A DNA stretch of 34,082 nucleotides from JADFNO01 sp965369945 (GTDB lineage: Bacteria; Planctomycetota; Phycisphaerae; Phycisphaerales; SM1A02), in assembly GCA_965369945.1 (NCBI GenBank), contig CBDUST010000008.1:1-34082 (forward strand), written 5' to 3'. The position numbers and the translations under genes were made by a program. The first letter of the stretch is position 1; each line of letters opens with the position of its first letter. The notes beneath the pieces were generated by a model. The model searched no databases and was not told the DNA's origin. It saw only the letters and a list, made by a program, of their open reading frames with translations. Shown here piece after piece: positions 31,839 to 34,082 of this stretch.

Positions 31839-33983
31839 CTACGAGCTCTGCTCGGCAGCTTGCTTGAGTATTTCAGCCTCGGCTTCCTTCAATCCAAGCT
31901 CCCGCGCGAGCGCAAGCACGCTAATCGGAGATTTCTCTACTTCGACGGCGCACGCGTCGAACTCATATCGCGCCGTAATCGAGGTCATTGATCTCCATTG
32001 CGGTTCGTATGTGATGTCATCCTCGAAGAATCGGCGAAGGTCCTCTCCGCACAAAGTCTTACCAAGCCAGACAGACTTGGATCCGATTCCCACCTCGACC
32101 GTACCCTTGGTCACGAACTGCTCAAGCTCATACCTCCCACGCACAGCATGCGTCCCCTGCCTATATCCGATCAACATGCGATTGGCCATCACGATCCCGG
32201 TCACGAGGACCGGTGACGCTGGAAACGACATGCCAGTCTTCTCCGCCAGGTCAGCACGGAATGCCTGGTCTTCAAAGCAGTTAGCAAAGCGATCGAGCTG
32301 CGTTCCGGCGGTACGGATGTAGTCAACGCTGGTCTTCAGTTCGTGGAAACCCGTCGGTAGAAGCGAGTTTTTGCACTCGAGCGCCAAGACCACGTCGTCG
32401 ACTATGACGAGCACATCGACTTCACCGGTCAACCCGTTCCAGGAGAATCGCACGCCCGATCGCACCGCGTAGCCTTGCTGCTCGAATACGGTTCGGATCG
32501 CCTCGGTCACCGGATCGACTGTCCCGTCCTCAAACGGGCGTCTGCGCGTAACGACAAGAGGATTACGGTAGATATTCGAGTTGGCGAACACGTTGATTGG
32601 TAGGAGAACACTCGCGCCAGCGGGGATGAGCGGTCTATAAAACACATCGATGTGGCCGTCCGGATCAAGAAGTAGCAGCCCTGCAACCTCTTCAGCCTTG
32701 TCCCCGATCACGAGTTCGAACAACTTGAGGAGGGTTGCATGCTCAAAACAAGGAACGATCGACTGGAGCACAATCGGGAGATCCTCTTCCGCCACTTCTC
32801 GAAGCTTCGTTGCCATGATGGAGCGCATGAGTTGAAGCAGACGCGCAACCAAGAAGAAGTCACGGAGCGTAACCTCTTCCGTCAAGCTGAAGTCGAGCAG
32901 TTCTTCTGTGCTGATGTGCAGGTCGCGGCAAGCTCCTTGAAGCGCCAATTGCTCCTCACGCATCAGTTCCCCGATCTGAGCGGATAGGGTCAGAATCTCT
33001 TCCGGAACCTCTAGCCGATAGCGCGGGATTGGATCATCGACACGTTTGAGAAACTGGTTGCTGGAGTCGCTGTCACAGATGCGCTCCCCCATTTCGGCGA
33101 ACGACAGCATGTTCTCAGTGGCGTGATCCCGAGCGATGATCGACCGCTGCATACTCGTGTGGATGTAACCAAGCTCGATGGCGCGACGGAACTCCTCTGA
33201 CGGAGGGCGCAACCGGAACGTACTCGCGTCGCTCGAGCGTTCGACCTGATAGCCCAGCCGATCAACTATGAACTCCCAATCTCGGAATGCCGCCAGATGC
33301 GCGCCTGCAATCAGCCGAGGCATGTAAGCGCCCTCGGCGGCCGCATCGGCATTGATCAAGACATTGCCGAGGAGCGGACCAAACTGATCGTAGTAGATGG
33401 CGAGGATGGTGGAGAATCCGTCCGCCAGATCCTCTGGTGAGAAGAACGCTGCCTCGCGGGACGAGCTACTGGGGTCTCCGACGCGATACTCGTAGCTGTG
33501 CTGAAGGCAGAGCCATTCGAGTGTCGCCAGTGCGCCCTTGATGCCCGCCTCTCGCTCGGACTCGAGCCAGGCCCGAATGTCCAGATAGTCCTTGCGAACA
33601 CTCTTCGCGATTCCATGCAGGTGCGAAACTGATTCCAGGTATTCATGACCGGCCGGTGGCAACGACGCTCCGGCCGCCAGAATCCTGTTCACTACCTGCT
33701 GCAGGATCGGTTGATCGAACCACGATCTGGAGAGGCGGAAGAGTCCATCAGACCGGATCGATTCTTCGACGGCGGATCCGCCAAGAAGCAGGCTAGCGAA
33801 TAGAAGCTGCGACGCTGCATCCGCCTGCTTCTGGTCGATGTGCTCCTGGGCGCTGCGCAACAGTGCGGCAAAGTCGGCCTTCGTGAGTGCACAATTAGCC
33901 GCCTGAGAGCGAAGCAACTCGGGGTCGCTCAGCCATCGCCCATTCTGGGCTCCATCGAGAATGTCTTGTAGCCTCAAAGCCAT
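31839..33983 (-). CDS. Large protein with C-terminal PD-(D/E)xK nuclease domain
   Basis: 714 aa from ATG 33983, which has a GGAG/GAGG-rich leader; the frame stays open to the window edge, and GTG 34082 or ATG 33998 are alternatives. The N-terminal 480 residues are helical and not recognised (RLQDILDGAQNGRWLSDPELL at the start; the middle has LREEQLALQGACRDLHIS). Residues 500-620 are a nuclease domain: VRSGVRFSWNGLTGEVDVLV with Asp523, then LALECKN with Glu536 and Lys538, an intact D...ExK site, followed by TSVDYIRTAGTQLDRF. It may be a restriction or defence nuclease. It lies immediately right of att-like copy 2, at the position of first cargo gene of a second element. Confidence 0.8.
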   Translation of the reverse strand: MALRLQDILDGAQNGRWLSDPELLRSQAANCALTKADFAALLRSAQEHIDQKQADAASQLLFASLLLGGSAVEESIRSDGLFRLSRSWFDQPILQQVVNRILAAGASLPPAGHEYLESVSHLHGIAKSVRKDYLDIRAWLESEREAGIKGALATLEWLCLQHSYEYRVGDPSSSSREAAFFSPEDLADGFSTILAIYYDQFGPLLGNVLINADAAAEGAYMPRLIAGAHLAAFRDWEFIVDRLGYQVERSSDASTFRLRPPSEEFRRAIELGYIHTSMQRSIIARDHATENMLSFAEMGERICDSDSSNQFLKRVDDPIPRYRLEVPEEILTLSAQIGELMREEQLALQGACRDLHISTEELLDFSLTEEVTLRDFFLVARLLQLMRSIMATKLREVAEEDLPIVLQSIVPCFEHATLLKLFELVIGDKAEEVAGLLLLDPDGHIDVFYRPLIPAGASVLLPINVFANSNIYRNPLVVTRRRPFEDGTVDPVTEAIRTVFEQQGYAVRSGVRFSWNGLTGEVDVLVIVDDVVLALECKNSLLPTGFHELKTSVDYIRTAGTQLDRFANCFEDQAFRADLAEKTGMSFPASPVLVTGIVMANRMLIGYRQGTHAVRGRYELEQFVTKGTVEVGIGSKSVWLGKTLCGEDLRRFFEDDITYEPQWRSMTSITARYEFDACAVEVEKSPISVLALARELGLKEAEAEILKQAAEQSS

Positions 33984-34082
33984 CCCTGCTCGCCTCATCT
34001 CCGGGGGTCCAGTGTCTTGCTGCGAGCATCGAGCATCTCGCTCGCCTGGTATCGCGACGGCCGCGACAGCGTCGCTTTCCAC

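Overview
The window is a mosaic accessory region from a bacterium I cannot place with confidence. GC content is moderate. The tRNA-Met 3' ends carry no encoded CCA, and starts include GTG, TTG and probably CTG. There are no rRNA genes, no CRISPR array and no housekeeping genes. Intact genes alternate with recombinase fragments, gene chimeras and direct repeats, as in an integration hot spot.

Layout. (1) 1-4908: a tightly overlapping polyamine-type ABC importer operon. It holds a solute-binding protein (5' end outside the window), a second binding-protein-like protein carried on two membrane helices, two permeases and an ATPase with a C-terminal extension. (2) 5137-8935: a debris zone with a SAM methyltransferase, a decapitated serine recombinase, an ABC-permease tail fused in frame to another methyltransferase, a small zinc-ribbon protein, and a tyrosine integrase that lost its catalytic domain and gained an unrelated tail. 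(3) 9077-23267: a 14.2-kb block framed by a 26-bp direct repeat with 2 mismatches. Every gene in it looks like biological-conflict or unknown accessory material: a HEPN-motif protein with a 416-aa partner; a 1450-aa SIR2-TPR-GreAB-C-PIN protein; a PD-(D/E)xK-like protein paired with an Abi-C/HEPN-like protein; a DUF4238 protein; a three-gene set of zinc-ribbon-DUF4145 protein, membrane protein and Ntn-hydrolase-like protein; and a nucleotidyltransferase-HEPN fusion with a small basic protein. (4) 23366-31808: an 8.25-kb cassette between two 193-bp direct repeats about 91% identical. Each repeat starts with the 3' half of a tRNA-Met (CAU) gene followed by short phased repeats that look like integrase arm sites. 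The cassette has a TetR regulator divergent from a six-gene operon: methyltransferase, asparagine synthase, OpuC-type ATPase, fused binding-protein/permease, TIR-like protein and MFS transporter. (5) 31839 to the end: a large protein with a C-terminal PD-(D/E)xK nuclease domain, on the other side of the second att-like repeat.

Working model (inference). The tRNA-Met 3'-half repeats are the distal att sites of two tandem elements whose intact tRNA-Met would lie to the right of the window. The 23.4-31.6 kb cassette has no integrase, so it would be a trans-mobilised passenger making, sensing or moving a small molecule. The 9.1-23.3 kb block is a separate defence-type cargo module. The strongest candidates for undescribed biology are the SIR2-TPR-GreAB-C-PIN protein, the DUF4145/membrane/Ntn-hydrolase trio, and the TIR-like protein embedded in a transport and amidotransferase operon.
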